The position numbers and the translations under genes were made by a program. Shown one piece after another: positions 44,686 to 54,041 of a stretch of DNA of 64,000 bases; positions within the stretch are counted from its first letter, which is position 1; each line of letters begins with the position of its first letter. The notes under the pieces were generated by a model, which was given only the letters and a program-made list of their open reading frames with translations, was not told the DNA's origin and did not search any database. The stretch comes from CAIRDP01 sp037138335 (GTDB taxonomy: Bacteria > Bacteroidota > Bacteroidia > Bacteroidales > FEN-979). Location: NCBI GenBank assembly GCA_037138335.1, contig JBAXIO010000001.1, forward strand, positions 186,001-250,000. The letters run 5' to 3'.

Positions 44686-47600
44686 ATGAAATTACATCCC
44701 CGGAGAGCTGAGTTTTTACCCCATTTACTTTTTTTTGCTACACTGGCGGCTTTTGCCTTAGGCGTCCATACAATTACCGGGCCTTCCCGTTTTGATTCTC
44801 CTTCGGGGACTCATGGAATTAATGAGACTACAGATACCCTGTCAAAGGCTAAACCCCCTTCACCCGACAGCGCATTTAACAAACTGATTGAAAGGGCGGA
44901 TCTGCTGTTTGCCGCTAATAAGCTTGAAGAATGTCTTGGGGAACTTGAGAAAGCCCAGAAACTGAAACCGACCGATAAGACGGTCAATATGCGTATCGTC
45001 CAGCTGAAGGGTGTAATTGCCGAAAAAAAGAACAAGCAACCCGAATTTGACAAATCACTCAGTGCCGGGGATGCCGCTTTTCAAAAGAAAGACTATCTGA
45101 ATGCAAAGGCTTATTACCAGCTGGCTTTGAATACTTTTCCAAACGACTCCTCTGCAAAGGCTAAACTAAGGAAGACCATGGACCTGCTGAGGTCCCAGAA
45201 GGCTCAGAATACCCTTTATGATGTTGCCGTTGCAAATGCTGACAGGCTTTTTCAAGCCGGGGAATTGGACCGGGCAAGCGAGGAATACCAGAATGCTTCG
45301 CGTTTGCTTCCCGGGGAACAATATCCTAAAGAGAAGATCAATGAGATCATAAAACTGAAGGTAGACCGGCAGTTGCAGGAAGGTGAGTTTGCAGAGGCGA
45401 TCAGAAGTGCCGACCAGTATTACAATTCAAAGAACTGGCAGCCGGCCCTGCTTGATTACCAGAAAGCTTCGAAAATCAAACCGCAGGAAAAATATCCCAG
45501 GGACAGGATTGCCGAGCTCACACCCCTGATTGCGGCCCAGAGAAGCAGGGATGAGGCCTATATTAAACTTATCGCCAGTGCCGACCAGCTCTTTTCAGGC
45601 AAATCATATATCGCTTCAAGGAAGGACTATGAAAGTGCATCAAAGATCAAGCCTGACCAGCCTTATCCAAAAAATAAAATAGCCGAAATTGATGGACTGC
45701 TGGCTAAGGGGGCAAAGACTCAAAAGGAATTCGATGAATATATAAGCCTGGCCGACAGCTTTTATATCGGCAAAGACTTTCTCAGGGCCAGAGATTATTA
45801 CACCTATGCCCTGGATGTGAAACCCGGCGCAAGCTATCCGAAAGAGATGCTGGAGAAAGTCAGGCCCCTTGTTGCAGGACAGGCAGCCTTAATGTCGGAA
45901 GAAGCCCGGAAGAAGGAGATGGAGTTGCAGCAGGCCAAACAGCAGGCTCTGGATAAGCAGCGCACTGATAATGAATACGCCGGACTTATGGCTTCCGGGG
46001 AAAAACTGTTCAGGGCAAAGTCGTTGGACCTGGCAAAAAACGAGTACCAGAAGGCGCTGGTGCTGAAACCTGAAGAAGCCCTGCCGAAACGTAGGATATC
46101 AAGCATCGACAGCATTGGGGAACTGCTATTAAAGCAAAAATCCCTTGAAGAGCAATATACTGGGACCATAGCTAACGCCGATAAACTGTTGGCAGCCAAA
46201 ACCTATGACCAGGCCCGTTCAGAGTACCAGAAAGCATCGGCCCTCAAGCCTTCTGAAGCTTATCCGAAAACAAAGATCCAGGAAATTGACAAAGCGCTTG
46301 CCGAAGTGGCCCGCCTCAAGAAACTCGATGGGGATTACCTTGCAGCAATAAAAAAAGGGGACTCGCTTCTGACGTTGAACCAGTATGCACAGGCAAAAGC
46401 CCCGTTTACCCTGGCTTCCGCATTAAAGCCCGATGAAGCCTATCCGAAGGAAAAACTGACTGCAATAAATACTGCTTTAGCAGACCTGGCCAAACAGCAG
46501 GCCCTCGATAAACAGTATCTCGCTGCAATAACAGCAGCCGATAAACTGATGGCCTCCAAATCCTGGTCCGGGGCCAAAGCCCAATATACGGCTGCATTGG
46601 CCATAAAACCCGGGGAAGCCTATCCGGGAACTAAAATTGCAGAGATCGACAAGGTACTGGAGAAAATCTCCAAACAGAAAGCGGTCGACGATGAATATGC
46701 CGGCATTATGGCATCAGGCGAAAAACTGTTCAGGGCAAAGTCGCTGGACCTGGCAAAAACAGAGTTTCAAAAGGCGCTGGTGCTGAAACCTGAAGAAGCC
46801 CTGCCGAAACGGAGGATATCAAGCATCGACAGCATTGGGGAACTGGTATTAAAGCAAAAATCCCTTGAAGAGCAATATACCGGGACCATAGCAAACGCCG
46901 ATAAACTGTTGGCAGCCAAAACCTATGACCAGGCCCGTTCAGAGTACCAGAAAGCATCGGCCCTCAAGCCTTCTGAAGCTTATCCGAAAACAAAGATCCA
47001 GGAAATTGACAAAGCGCTTGCCGAAGTGGCCCGCCTCAAGAAACTCGATGGGGATTACCTTGCAGCAATAAAAAAAGGGGACTCGCTTCTGACGTTGAAC
47101 CAGTATGCACAGGCAAAAGCCCCGTTTACCCTGGCTTCCGCATTAAAGCCCGATGAAGCCTATCCGAAGGAAAAACTGGCTGCAATCAATACTGCCTTAG
47201 CAGACCTGGCCAAACAGCAGGCCCTGGATAAACAGTATCTCGCTGCAGTAGCAGCAGCCGATAAACTATTGGCCGCCAAATCCTGGTCCGAGGCCAAGGC
47301 CCAATACACGGCTGCACTGGCCATAAAGCCCGGGGAAGCCTATCCGGGAACTAAAATTGCAGAGATCGACAAGGTACTGGAGGAGATCGCAAAACAGAAA
47401 GCCCTTGACAGTGAATACGCAGGTCTTATTGCTTCCGGCGAAAAGTTGTTCGCTTCAAAGTCGTGGGAGCAGGCTAAACCCGAGTACCAGAAAGCCCTGG
47501 CATTGAAACCCGCCGAGATTCTTCCTAAAAAGAGAATAACAAGCATTGACAGCATTGCAGAGGTGATCCTGAAACAAAAGTCCCTGGATGATCAGTACGC

Positions 47601-49695
47601 TTCAACCATTGCAAATGCCGATAAACTGCTGGGGTCTAAAACCTATGACCAGGCCCGTTCTGAGTACCAGAAAGCATCCGCCCTTAAGACTTCGGAAGCT
47701 TATCCGAAAACAAAGATCCTGGAAATTGACAAAGCGCTTGCCGAAATAGCACGCCTCAAGAAACTCGATGGGGATTACCTTGCAGCAATAAAAAACGGGG
47801 ACTCGCTTCTGACGCTGAACCAATATGCACAGGCAAAAGCCCCGTTCACCCAGGCTTCTGCTTTAAAGCCTGATGAAGCCTATCCAAAAGAAAAACTGTC
47901 TGCAATAAATACTGCTTTAGCAGACCTGGCCAAACAGCAGGCGATTGACAAGCAATACATGGATGCGGTTACCACGGCTGACAAACTGCTGTCTTCAAAA
48001 TCGTATGCCGAAGCTAAAACCCAGTATACCGCGGCATTGGCAATCAAACCAGGCGAAGCATACCCCGGTACTAAAATTGCGGAGATCATCAGGATACTCG
48101 AAGAAATTGCCAGGCAAAAGGCATTGGACGATCAGTACTCAGGTATGCTGGCAGCTGGAGAGAAACTCTTTACAGCAAAATCCTGGGTTGAAGCAAAAGC
48201 CCAATACCAAAAAGCATTGACACTTAAACCTGCCGAGATCCTTCCGAAACAGCGGATTGCCAGTATTGACAGCATAAATGAGGCCATCCAGAAACAAAAA
48301 GCCCTGGATGCCCAATATTCGGGCCTTATTGCAAATGCCGATAAATTATTATCGGGAAAAACCTTGGACCAGGCCAGGTCGGAATATGAAAAGGCTTCCG
48401 CGATAAAACCCTCTGAAACTTATCCGAAAACAAAGATTGCTGAAATTGAAAAGGCCCTGGCCGATATTGGGGCACGAAAGTCACGCGACAGTGCTTATGC
48501 CGTGACTGTTTCCAACGCCGATAAATTGCTTGCAGCCAAATCGTTTGAGGAGGCTAAAGCAGAGTATCAGAAAGCATTGCAGTTTAAGGCGGATGACCTT
48601 TACACCAGGACCAAAATAAGTGAAATAGACAAGACAATGGCCGATGTTTCAAGGCAGAAGGCCATGGTTGAAAGCAATTTCAAAGCTTCTGTGGCCAGGG
48701 CCGACCAGTTAATGGCTGCCAAATCATATGACCAGGCGAAGGCTGAATATTCAAAAGCCCTAGGCATCAAAGCGGGAGAGCAATATCCTCAGGACAGGAT
48801 TAAAGAAATCGATAACATTCTTGCCGAAATGAAAGCCAGGGATGATGCATTTAAAGCTTCCCTGGCTAAGGCAGACCAGATGTTGTTTGAAAAGAAATAC
48901 GAGGACGCGAGGACTGAATATGAAAACGCGCTGACCATTAAGCCCAACGAGCAATATCCGAAAAACAAGATCGATGAGATCAATAAAAAGCTGACCGAAG
49001 TCCAGGGCCGGAAAAAAACATTTGATGATCTCGTGGTTAAAGGCGACAATGCTTTTGGGAGCAGGGATTATGGCAAGGCCAGGGAATACCTGCAGCAGGC
49101 TGTGGCCCTGTTCCCCGATGACAAATATGCAAAGGACCGGCTTGGCCGGGTAGGTATTGTTATCGACAGTCTTTACAGGGCCAATAAAGGGAAATACGAT
49201 AAAGCCATTGCAGAGGCTGATAAATTCTATAACGGCTTTGAATTTGACAAGGCCATCGACGCATATTCAGATGCGGCTGCCTTCCTCCCGATGGAGAATT
49301 ATCCGAAGGAAATGATTGCGAGGATACATAAAACAATTTCAGAGAACGCGATTGCCGATGTATTGGGCAGCCCGGTCACCATTAATTCGAACGATGAAAA
49401 GAAGTTCAGCTTTATGCCCTTGAACATTGCAGCAAGGAAAGACAATTTCATTTATATCAAGCTCAGGAACCTTTCGGCAAAACCTTTCAGTGTTTTGCTC
49501 CGCTACGGGAAAGATAAGACACTTACTGGCGGTGTTGTGATCAGGAATCTCAGTATTGATGGAAAAGTGAACGAAAGGCTGATCAGTGTAAGGGAACAGG
49601 ACGCATGGTACCGCATAGACAATGATTATATCAGCCTTTATCCCCAGGGGGGTGATATAGAAGTTACCTTCATCCAGGTTTCAAAGGCCAGGTAA
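44686..49695 (+). CDS. Giant tandem-repeat (TPR-like) protein, 1669 aa
   Basis: An N-terminal hydrophobic segment (about 12-30, LPHLLFFATLAAFALGVHT) is a signal anchor. About 25 tandem units of about 60 aa follow, with consensus (A)DKLLAxKxYxxAxxEYxxA and then LKPxExYPxxKIxEIDKxLAE. Each unit contains one TPR-like helix pair plus a charged linker. From 45969 to 48128, twelve units form three super-repeats of exactly 720 bp. The C-terminal about 120 residues (NAIADVLGSPVTINSND to the end) are a separate beta-rich domain with YIKLRNLSAKPFSVLLRYG. Likely an envelope-associated scaffold; no enzymatic motif. Unrecognised beyond TPR-like repeats. Confidence 0.85.
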   Translation: MKLHPRRAEFLPHLLFFATLAAFALGVHTITGPSRFDSPSGTHGINETTDTLSKAKPPSPDSAFNKLIERADLLFAANKLEECLGELEKAQKLKPTDKTVNMRIVQLKGVIAEKKNKQPEFDKSLSAGDAAFQKKDYLNAKAYYQLALNTFPNDSSAKAKLRKTMDLLRSQKAQNTLYDVAVANADRLFQAGELDRASEEYQNASRLLPGEQYPKEKINEIIKLKVDRQLQEGEFAEAIRSADQYYNSKNWQPALLDYQKASKIKPQEKYPRDRIAELTPLIAAQRSRDEAYIKLIASADQLFSGKSYIASRKDYESASKIKPDQPYPKNKIAEIDGLLAKGAKTQKEFDEYISLADSFYIGKDFLRARDYYTYALDVKPGASYPKEMLEKVRPLVAGQAALMSEEARKKEMELQQAKQQALDKQRTDNEYAGLMASGEKLFRAKSLDLAKNEYQKALVLKPEEALPKRRISSIDSIGELLLKQKSLEEQYTGTIANADKLLAAKTYDQARSEYQKASALKPSEAYPKTKIQEIDKALAEVARLKKLDGDYLAAIKKGDSLLTLNQYAQAKAPFTLASALKPDEAYPKEKLTAINTALADLAKQQALDKQYLAAITAADKLMASKSWSGAKAQYTAALAIKPGEAYPGTKIAEIDKVLEKISKQKAVDDEYAGIMASGEKLFRAKSLDLAKTEFQKALVLKPEEALPKRRISSIDSIGELVLKQKSLEEQYTGTIANADKLLAAKTYDQARSEYQKASALKPSEAYPKTKIQEIDKALAEVARLKKLDGDYLAAIKKGDSLLTLNQYAQAKAPFTLASALKPDEAYPKEKLAAINTALADLAKQQALDKQYLAAVAAADKLLAAKSWSEAKAQYTAALAIKPGEAYPGTKIAEIDKVLEEIAKQKALDSEYAGLIASGEKLFASKSWEQAKPEYQKALALKPAEILPKKRITSIDSIAEVILKQKSLDDQYASTIANADKLLGSKTYDQARSEYQKASALKTSEAYPKTKILEIDKALAEIARLKKLDGDYLAAIKNGDSLLTLNQYAQAKAPFTQASALKPDEAYPKEKLSAINTALADLAKQQAIDKQYMDAVTTADKLLSSKSYAEAKTQYTAALAIKPGEAYPGTKIAEIIRILEEIARQKALDDQYSGMLAAGEKLFTAKSWVEAKAQYQKALTLKPAEILPKQRIASIDSINEAIQKQKALDAQYSGLIANADKLLSGKTLDQARSEYEKASAIKPSETYPKTKIAEIEKALADIGARKSRDSAYAVTVSNADKLLAAKSFEEAKAEYQKALQFKADDLYTRTKISEIDKTMADVSRQKAMVESNFKASVARADQLMAAKSYDQAKAEYSKALGIKAGEQYPQDRIKEIDNILAEMKARDDAFKASLAKADQMLFEKKYEDARTEYENALTIKPNEQYPKNKIDEINKKLTEVQGRKKTFDDLVVKGDNAFGSRDYGKAREYLQQAVALFPDDKYAKDRLGRVGIVIDSLYRANKGKYDKAIAEADKFYNGFEFDKAIDAYSDAAAFLPMENYPKEMIARIHKTISENAIADVLGSPVTINSNDEKKFSFMPLNIAARKDNFIYIKLRNLSAKPFSVLLRYGKDKTLTGGVVIRNLSIDGKVNERLISVREQDAWYRIDNDYISLYPQGGDIEVTFIQVSKAR
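45969..48128 (+). repeat. Three 720-bp direct repeats within the giant gene
   Basis: Copies at 45969-46688, 46689-47408 and 47409-48128. Each encodes four 60-aa units. Copies 1 and 2 are identical at every base from 46201 to 46440 versus 46921 to 47160; copy 3 is more diverged. Frame is preserved throughout. Confidence 0.95.
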
Positions 49696-49706
49696 GAGAA
49701 AATCCT

Positions 49707-49714
49707 TATTTTTG
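49707..49714 (+). promoter_or_regulatory. Possible -7 element of the cysteine synthase-like gene
   Basis: TATTTTTG fits TAnnTTTG, 40 nt before the start at 49755. No TTG is seen at -33. Confidence 0.4.
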
Positions 49715-49754
49715 CCTTTGTTTTCCAAAGAATTTATTTTTATAGTCCTTTCCT

Positions 49755-50852
49755 ATGCCATGTATGAATATCCACGTCGACAACGAATTCCGTTTAAGAT
49801 TCAAAGATCTCTGGAGGCTTATCGGGAATTCCCCCCTGCTTGTCATCAATTTTAACTACAAAGGAAAGCAACGGACAATATACGCTAAGGCAGAGCATTA
49901 TAATATTACCGGTAGCATAAAAGACAGGATGGCCCTTTATATTTTGGAAAAGGCCTATCATGAAGGGCGCATTAAAAAGGAAGATACCATAGTTGAGGCC
50001 ACAAGCGGGAACACGGGCATTGCTTTCTCGGCCATCGGGAAGGCCCTGGGGCACAAAGTCCGCATCATCATGCCCGACTGGATGAGCAAGGAAAGGGTGG
50101 ATATTATCAAAAGCCTTGGGGCGGAAATTATCCCGATCTCAAAGGCCGAAGGGGGCTTCCTGGGAAGTATAAGGCTTTCGGAAGAGATTGCTGCCAGGGA
50201 GCCAAACATATTCCTGCCACAGCAATTCTCGAATGAAGCCAACGCCGAAGCTCATGAGAAAACCACCGGGCCGGAGATCTGGTCACAGCTTACATTTCAT
50301 GGTGTAACCCCTGATGCGTTCGTGGCCGGTGTTGGAACCGGGGGCACCGTGATGGGGGTGGGGAGGTTTCTCAGGAAGGTGAACCCAAAGATTAAAATTC
50401 ATCCGCTCGAACCTGCTGAATCGCCTACCATGTCGACCGGCCATAAAGTCGGGACTCACCGTATCCAGGGCATCTCCGACGAATTTATCCCGGCATTGAT
50501 AAAACTGGACCAACTGGACCGTATCGTTGCCGTACCCGATGGCGATTCGATCATCATGGCTCAGAAACTTTCACGGGAACTCGGCCTGGCTGTAGGTATT
50601 TCTTCAGGCGCTAATTTCCTCGGAGCCCTTCAGATTCAGAATGAGATGGGACCTGAAACGAAAGTCGTGACTGTATTTGCCGATTGCAATAAAAAGTACC
50701 TGAGTACCGACCTTATGCGCGAAGAACCTGTGAAGCCGGGGTATGAAAGCCCTGAAATCGAGCTTCTGAACTTTAAGGTTTTTAAGCGGGTTTGTGAAAA
50801 CTGCTGCGATATGTTCGAGTGTGAACTTAAGCCTTATACAAGGGCAAAGTAA
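49755..50852 (+). CDS. PLP-dependent cysteine synthase family protein with Cys-rich tail
   Basis: 365 aa, fold-type II PLP enzyme. PLP Lys56 in NITGSIKDRMA; substrate loop ATSGNTGIAF at about 82-91; glycine-rich phosphate site GVGTGGTVMGVGRFL; ISSGANFLGALQ. The family makes cysteine from O-acetylserine or O-phosphoserine, or cystathionine. The C-terminus carries an extra tail with C347, C350, C351 and C356 (CENCCDMFEC), which could bind metal or serve a redox role. A second Met at 49764 is an alternative start. Convergent with, and overlapping by 26 bp, the kinase gene at 50827. Confidence 0.88.
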   Translation: MPCMNIHVDNEFRLRFKDLWRLIGNSPLLVINFNYKGKQRTIYAKAEHYNITGSIKDRMALYILEKAYHEGRIKKEDTIVEATSGNTGIAFSAIGKALGHKVRIIMPDWMSKERVDIIKSLGAEIIPISKAEGGFLGSIRLSEEIAAREPNIFLPQQFSNEANAEAHEKTTGPEIWSQLTFHGVTPDAFVAGVGTGGTVMGVGRFLRKVNPKIKIHPLEPAESPTMSTGHKVGTHRIQGISDEFIPALIKLDQLDRIVAVPDGDSIIMAQKLSRELGLAVGISSGANFLGALQIQNEMGPETKVVTVFADCNKKYLSTDLMREEPVKPGYESPEIELLNFKVFKRVCENCCDMFECELKPYTRAK

Positions 50853-52557
50853 CCCTGAAAATACTTCCTTTACCTTGTTCGCTTGCTACAAAAACGCTTC
50901 CGCCGTTTTTCTCGATAAATTCCTTCGTAAGGATCAGCCCCAGCCCTGTGCCTGGCTCTTTGTTTGTCCCCGGCCTTGACATAGAAACATCAATCCTGAA
51001 TAATTTAGCCACTTCTTCGGGGCTCATCCCTATCCCGCTGTCTTCAATACTTACTTCAGCATGGGAGTCGGCACTGCTTACCTTGACGGAAATTGAACCC
51101 GCTTCAGGTGTGTATTTAATGGCATTGGTGAGCAGGTTGTGAATGGCCGAACGAATCATGTTCCTGTCGGCTTTGATTATCGCCTGGTCTGAAATCCTGT
51201 ATTCAAAGGATATGTTTTTGTGAACTGCTGATGCTTTGATTGTTTCACTCAATGATTTTACCTCCCTTGCAAGGTCAAAAACTTCCATTTCGAAATCTAT
51301 CCTTCCGGTTTGTATCCTCGACCATTCAAGAAGGTTTTCGAGAAGGTTATACAGCCTTTGGGAGTTAGAATGAATGATCCCTATGAATTTCATCCTGTCT
51401 TCTTCTCCCAGGGTGACATATTCATTCTTTAACAGGTCAGAATAACCCAGCAGGTAATGGAAAGGTGATTTAAGGTCATGGGCGAGTATTGAAAAGAACT
51501 TATCCTTGCTGATATTGCTTTCCTGCAACTCATCTGCATATTTTAAAATCCGTTCTTCCGCTTTTTTCCTTTCATTCACTTCTATTTCCAGGCTTCTCCG
51601 GTTTTCAAATGATTCACCAACCAGGACTGCAACAGAACGAAATTCAGGATTGCCTGAACCGATCCGGTTCAGCCCAAGGGGATCCTTTTGGTCGAGGCTG
51701 TGGGTGATAATTCGCATGGGAATGGTGATCCATCTGGTGATCAGCAGGTAAAATATGAGCAGTACAAGAACGGCGAGGAGAACAGGAATAAGTGTAAAAA
51801 GATAGAACCAGCGGGTATCGGCTTTAAAAAATGCCTTAGAAATGAAATCAATCCTCGCGATGTCATTGCCGGTAAAATCTTTCAGGAAGACTGAAATCTC
51901 CGATGATCCGGTGTCAATAGAGTGGGCCGGTATTTTTTTTCCGTTTTCTTCCAGGGGGTGCAATGAAATTATTGAGTTTGAAGAATTTTCGAGATCTGAG
52001 ATCGTGCCCTGGTCCCAAAGTTTTCCAAAGAAAAGGTATCCCCTGGCCCTTGTCTTTCTTGCAATGTCGGTAGAGGGGACGATGATGGAGCCGTAAAGCT
52101 CAAGCAAACCAGCATCGGTAACCTGAAAGAAATGGCAGGTGGGGTTTTCATGAAACATCTTTTCCAGTTCTTCCGCGCTGAGTGGTTGCCCCATCCCTGC
52201 CTGGCTTGCTTTATCATATATAGCCCATACCAGTTTCCGATCAAGATTGTAAATCTGAAACAGATCCAGGTCTAATGTTTGCCTGCATGTAACCAGGTTC
52301 TCATCGGCCCAAACCGAATCAGGGTCCTTAATGAAGGCGACCATCTGATCCCAGGCTGAATTGTCTTCAAGGCTGCGGTTCATAGAGCGCTCCCGGCTTT
52401 TAAGGATGCTTTGGATGCTTATGGATGTATTCTCACGGTAGGCATAATTATAAAGCTTCTCTTCTTTTGCACGGGTAAAATGATAAGCAAGGGTTGAGAT
52501 TATCAGGAACCCTGTAACCATCACCACCAGCCCCATTATTTTAAGATTCAATTTCAT
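50827..52557 (-). CDS. CHASE4-type sensor histidine kinase
   Basis: 576 aa. Transmembrane helices at about 8-27 and 243-266 flank a periplasmic region of CHASE4 type (SLEDNSAWDQMVAFIKDPDS, DLFQIYNLDRKLVWAI). A HAMP-like linker and coiled coil follow, then HisKA with H360 (FSILAHDLKSP) and HATPase_c with LLTNAIKYTPEAG, EDSGIGMSPEE and GTGLGLILTKEF. It is an extracellular-signal-sensing kinase without an adjacent response regulator. Confidence 0.9.
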   Translation of the reverse strand: MKLNLKIMGLVVMVTGFLIISTLAYHFTRAKEEKLYNYAYRENTSISIQSILKSRERSMNRSLEDNSAWDQMVAFIKDPDSVWADENLVTCRQTLDLDLFQIYNLDRKLVWAIYDKASQAGMGQPLSAEELEKMFHENPTCHFFQVTDAGLLELYGSIIVPSTDIARKTRARGYLFFGKLWDQGTISDLENSSNSIISLHPLEENGKKIPAHSIDTGSSEISVFLKDFTGNDIARIDFISKAFFKADTRWFYLFTLIPVLLAVLVLLIFYLLITRWITIPMRIITHSLDQKDPLGLNRIGSGNPEFRSVAVLVGESFENRRSLEIEVNERKKAEERILKYADELQESNISKDKFFSILAHDLKSPFHYLLGYSDLLKNEYVTLGEEDRMKFIGIIHSNSQRLYNLLENLLEWSRIQTGRIDFEMEVFDLAREVKSLSETIKASAVHKNISFEYRISDQAIIKADRNMIRSAIHNLLTNAIKYTPEAGSISVKVSSADSHAEVSIEDSGIGMSPEEVAKLFRIDVSMSRPGTNKEPGTGLGLILTKEFIEKNGGSVFVASEQGKGSIFRVTLPLYKA

Positions 52558-52730
52558 CTAGCTTCAACTTGAAGTAAACCGCAAACAAATTACAACTAAA
52601 ACAGTTGTTATGATCATGCAGGTTCACTTTATTAGTAAGTGTGGCTTTTTTTGTTTGTTCTGTAGACATTTTCGCCCTGAAGCACTGTCTTTAGTATCAT
52701 AACCTGGCCCGGAGGGGCGTCGGGGAGGAT

Positions 52731-54041
52731 TCATTTCTTCTTCATGGAATGCAGTATGATGAGAGTAATCTCGGGCTTTATTCCCACCCGGCCTGCGTAT
52801 CCCACGGTGCCCAGTCCCCTGTTTACATATAAGCTGGAATTGAAACCAGCCTTGTTTTTTGTGTAGAATCCTCCCCAGAGAGGATTGGACCAGGACAGTA
52901 TGCTCCATCTGAGGGCTCCGCTTTCGATACCGAACTGGCCCCCATGAGTATGCCCCGAAAGAGTAAGATCTATTTCGGGATGCTGCCTGCAGATGATGCT
53001 GTCCCAGTATGATGGATCATGTGAAAGCAGCAGGCAGAAGCACGATCTGTTGATCCCTGTTTCTGCTTTATCTATATCGCCGTAACGCTGGAACCTTCTG
53101 TTGGCTCCCCAGTTCTGGACCCCTATGATATTGATGCTGTCGGCACCCGATTTTATTGCGATTGAGCTGTTCAGGAGGAGATTCCACCCCAGGCCTTTGT
53201 AAAAACGATGCAGATCCTCAAGATTCCGGTTTTTAGCCAGGGTGTTTTCCCATCTCACATAATCCCCGTAATCATGGTTTCCCATGATAGCGTCTATCCC
53301 GTATGGGGCATGCAGCTGTTTGAGACATTGGCTGAATCCTTTGCCTTCGGCCGTGGAAAAAGTGAACATGTCGCCTGTGAAAACAATGAGGTCAGGCTTA
53401 AGCTCATTGATCATGTCTACAGCTTCCTTTAGTTTCTCAGGGCAGGTCCAGTTACCGAGATGCAGGTCGGAAAACTGGACGATCCTGAAATTGTTAAATG
53501 AGGACGGGACCCTGGGAGAAGGGAAATCCACCCTGGTCACTTTAAATTCATATACCCAGGTTATCATGCCCAGGCCCAGGGTGAGCCAGAAAAGCCCCGC
53601 GGTGATCCAGGCGCTTAGTTCGATCCACCTGAGCCAGGCCGCCCTTATCTTAAACAGCCGGTAAGCAAGCAGGCTGATCACCCCCCCCAGGAGGGAAATA
53701 AGCAGGGGGATCATTTTTGCAGCAATAGTCATCATCAGAAGGCTTAACAGTATAGCCTTGACGGTATTGTCCCAAAAAATAAAAGGCCTGAAAAACCCGA
53801 AGAATACAAGTCCTGCCAGGCTGGCAGCAGGCAGCCAGAACAGGAAGGTAAGCAATGACCTTATTGTCGGTTTAAGGCTGAAGATCCGTTTGCTTACCAG
53901 GAACCATAATACCAGGTCCCCGAGTAGGAAAACGAACAGGAATATCAGCGATCCCTGGTACTTTGGGAAGAAAGACAATAAAATCAGGATAAGTGCTACG
54001 GCACCGGAAAAAAAAAGTGCAAGGCTTAATGCTTTCTTCAT
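52731..54041 (-). CDS. Membrane-anchored metallophosphoesterase
   Basis: 436 aa. Four or five transmembrane helices occupy the first about 165 residues. The calcineurin-like domain has all metal-binding blocks: VQFSDLHLGNW, VFTGDMF, IMGNHDYGDY, LLLSHDPSYW and LSGHTHGGQFG. This resembles YkuE/YaeI-type phosphoesterases. The substrate is unknown. Its ATG overlaps the stop of the aconitase-type gene (ATGA), so the two are translationally coupled. Confidence 0.9.
   Translation of the reverse strand: MKKALSLALFFSGAVALILILLSFFPKYQGSLIFLFVFLLGDLVLWFLVSKRIFSLKPTIRSLLTFLFWLPAASLAGLVFFGFFRPFIFWDNTVKAILLSLLMMTIAAKMIPLLISLLGGVISLLAYRLFKIRAAWLRWIELSAWITAGLFWLTLGLGMITWVYEFKVTRVDFPSPRVPSSFNNFRIVQFSDLHLGNWTCPEKLKEAVDMINELKPDLIVFTGDMFTFSTAEGKGFSQCLKQLHAPYGIDAIMGNHDYGDYVRWENTLAKNRNLEDLHRFYKGLGWNLLLNSSIAIKSGADSINIIGVQNWGANRRFQRYGDIDKAETGINRSCFCLLLSHDPSYWDSIICRQHPEIDLTLSGHTHGGQFGIESGALRWSILSWSNPLWGGFYTKNKAGFNSSLYVNRGLGTVGYAGRVGIKPEITLIILHSMKKK

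Noticed and set aside
45969..48128. Possible CRISPR array
   Set aside because: The repeats are 180/720 bp, in frame and contiguous without spacers; they belong to a coding repeat protein.
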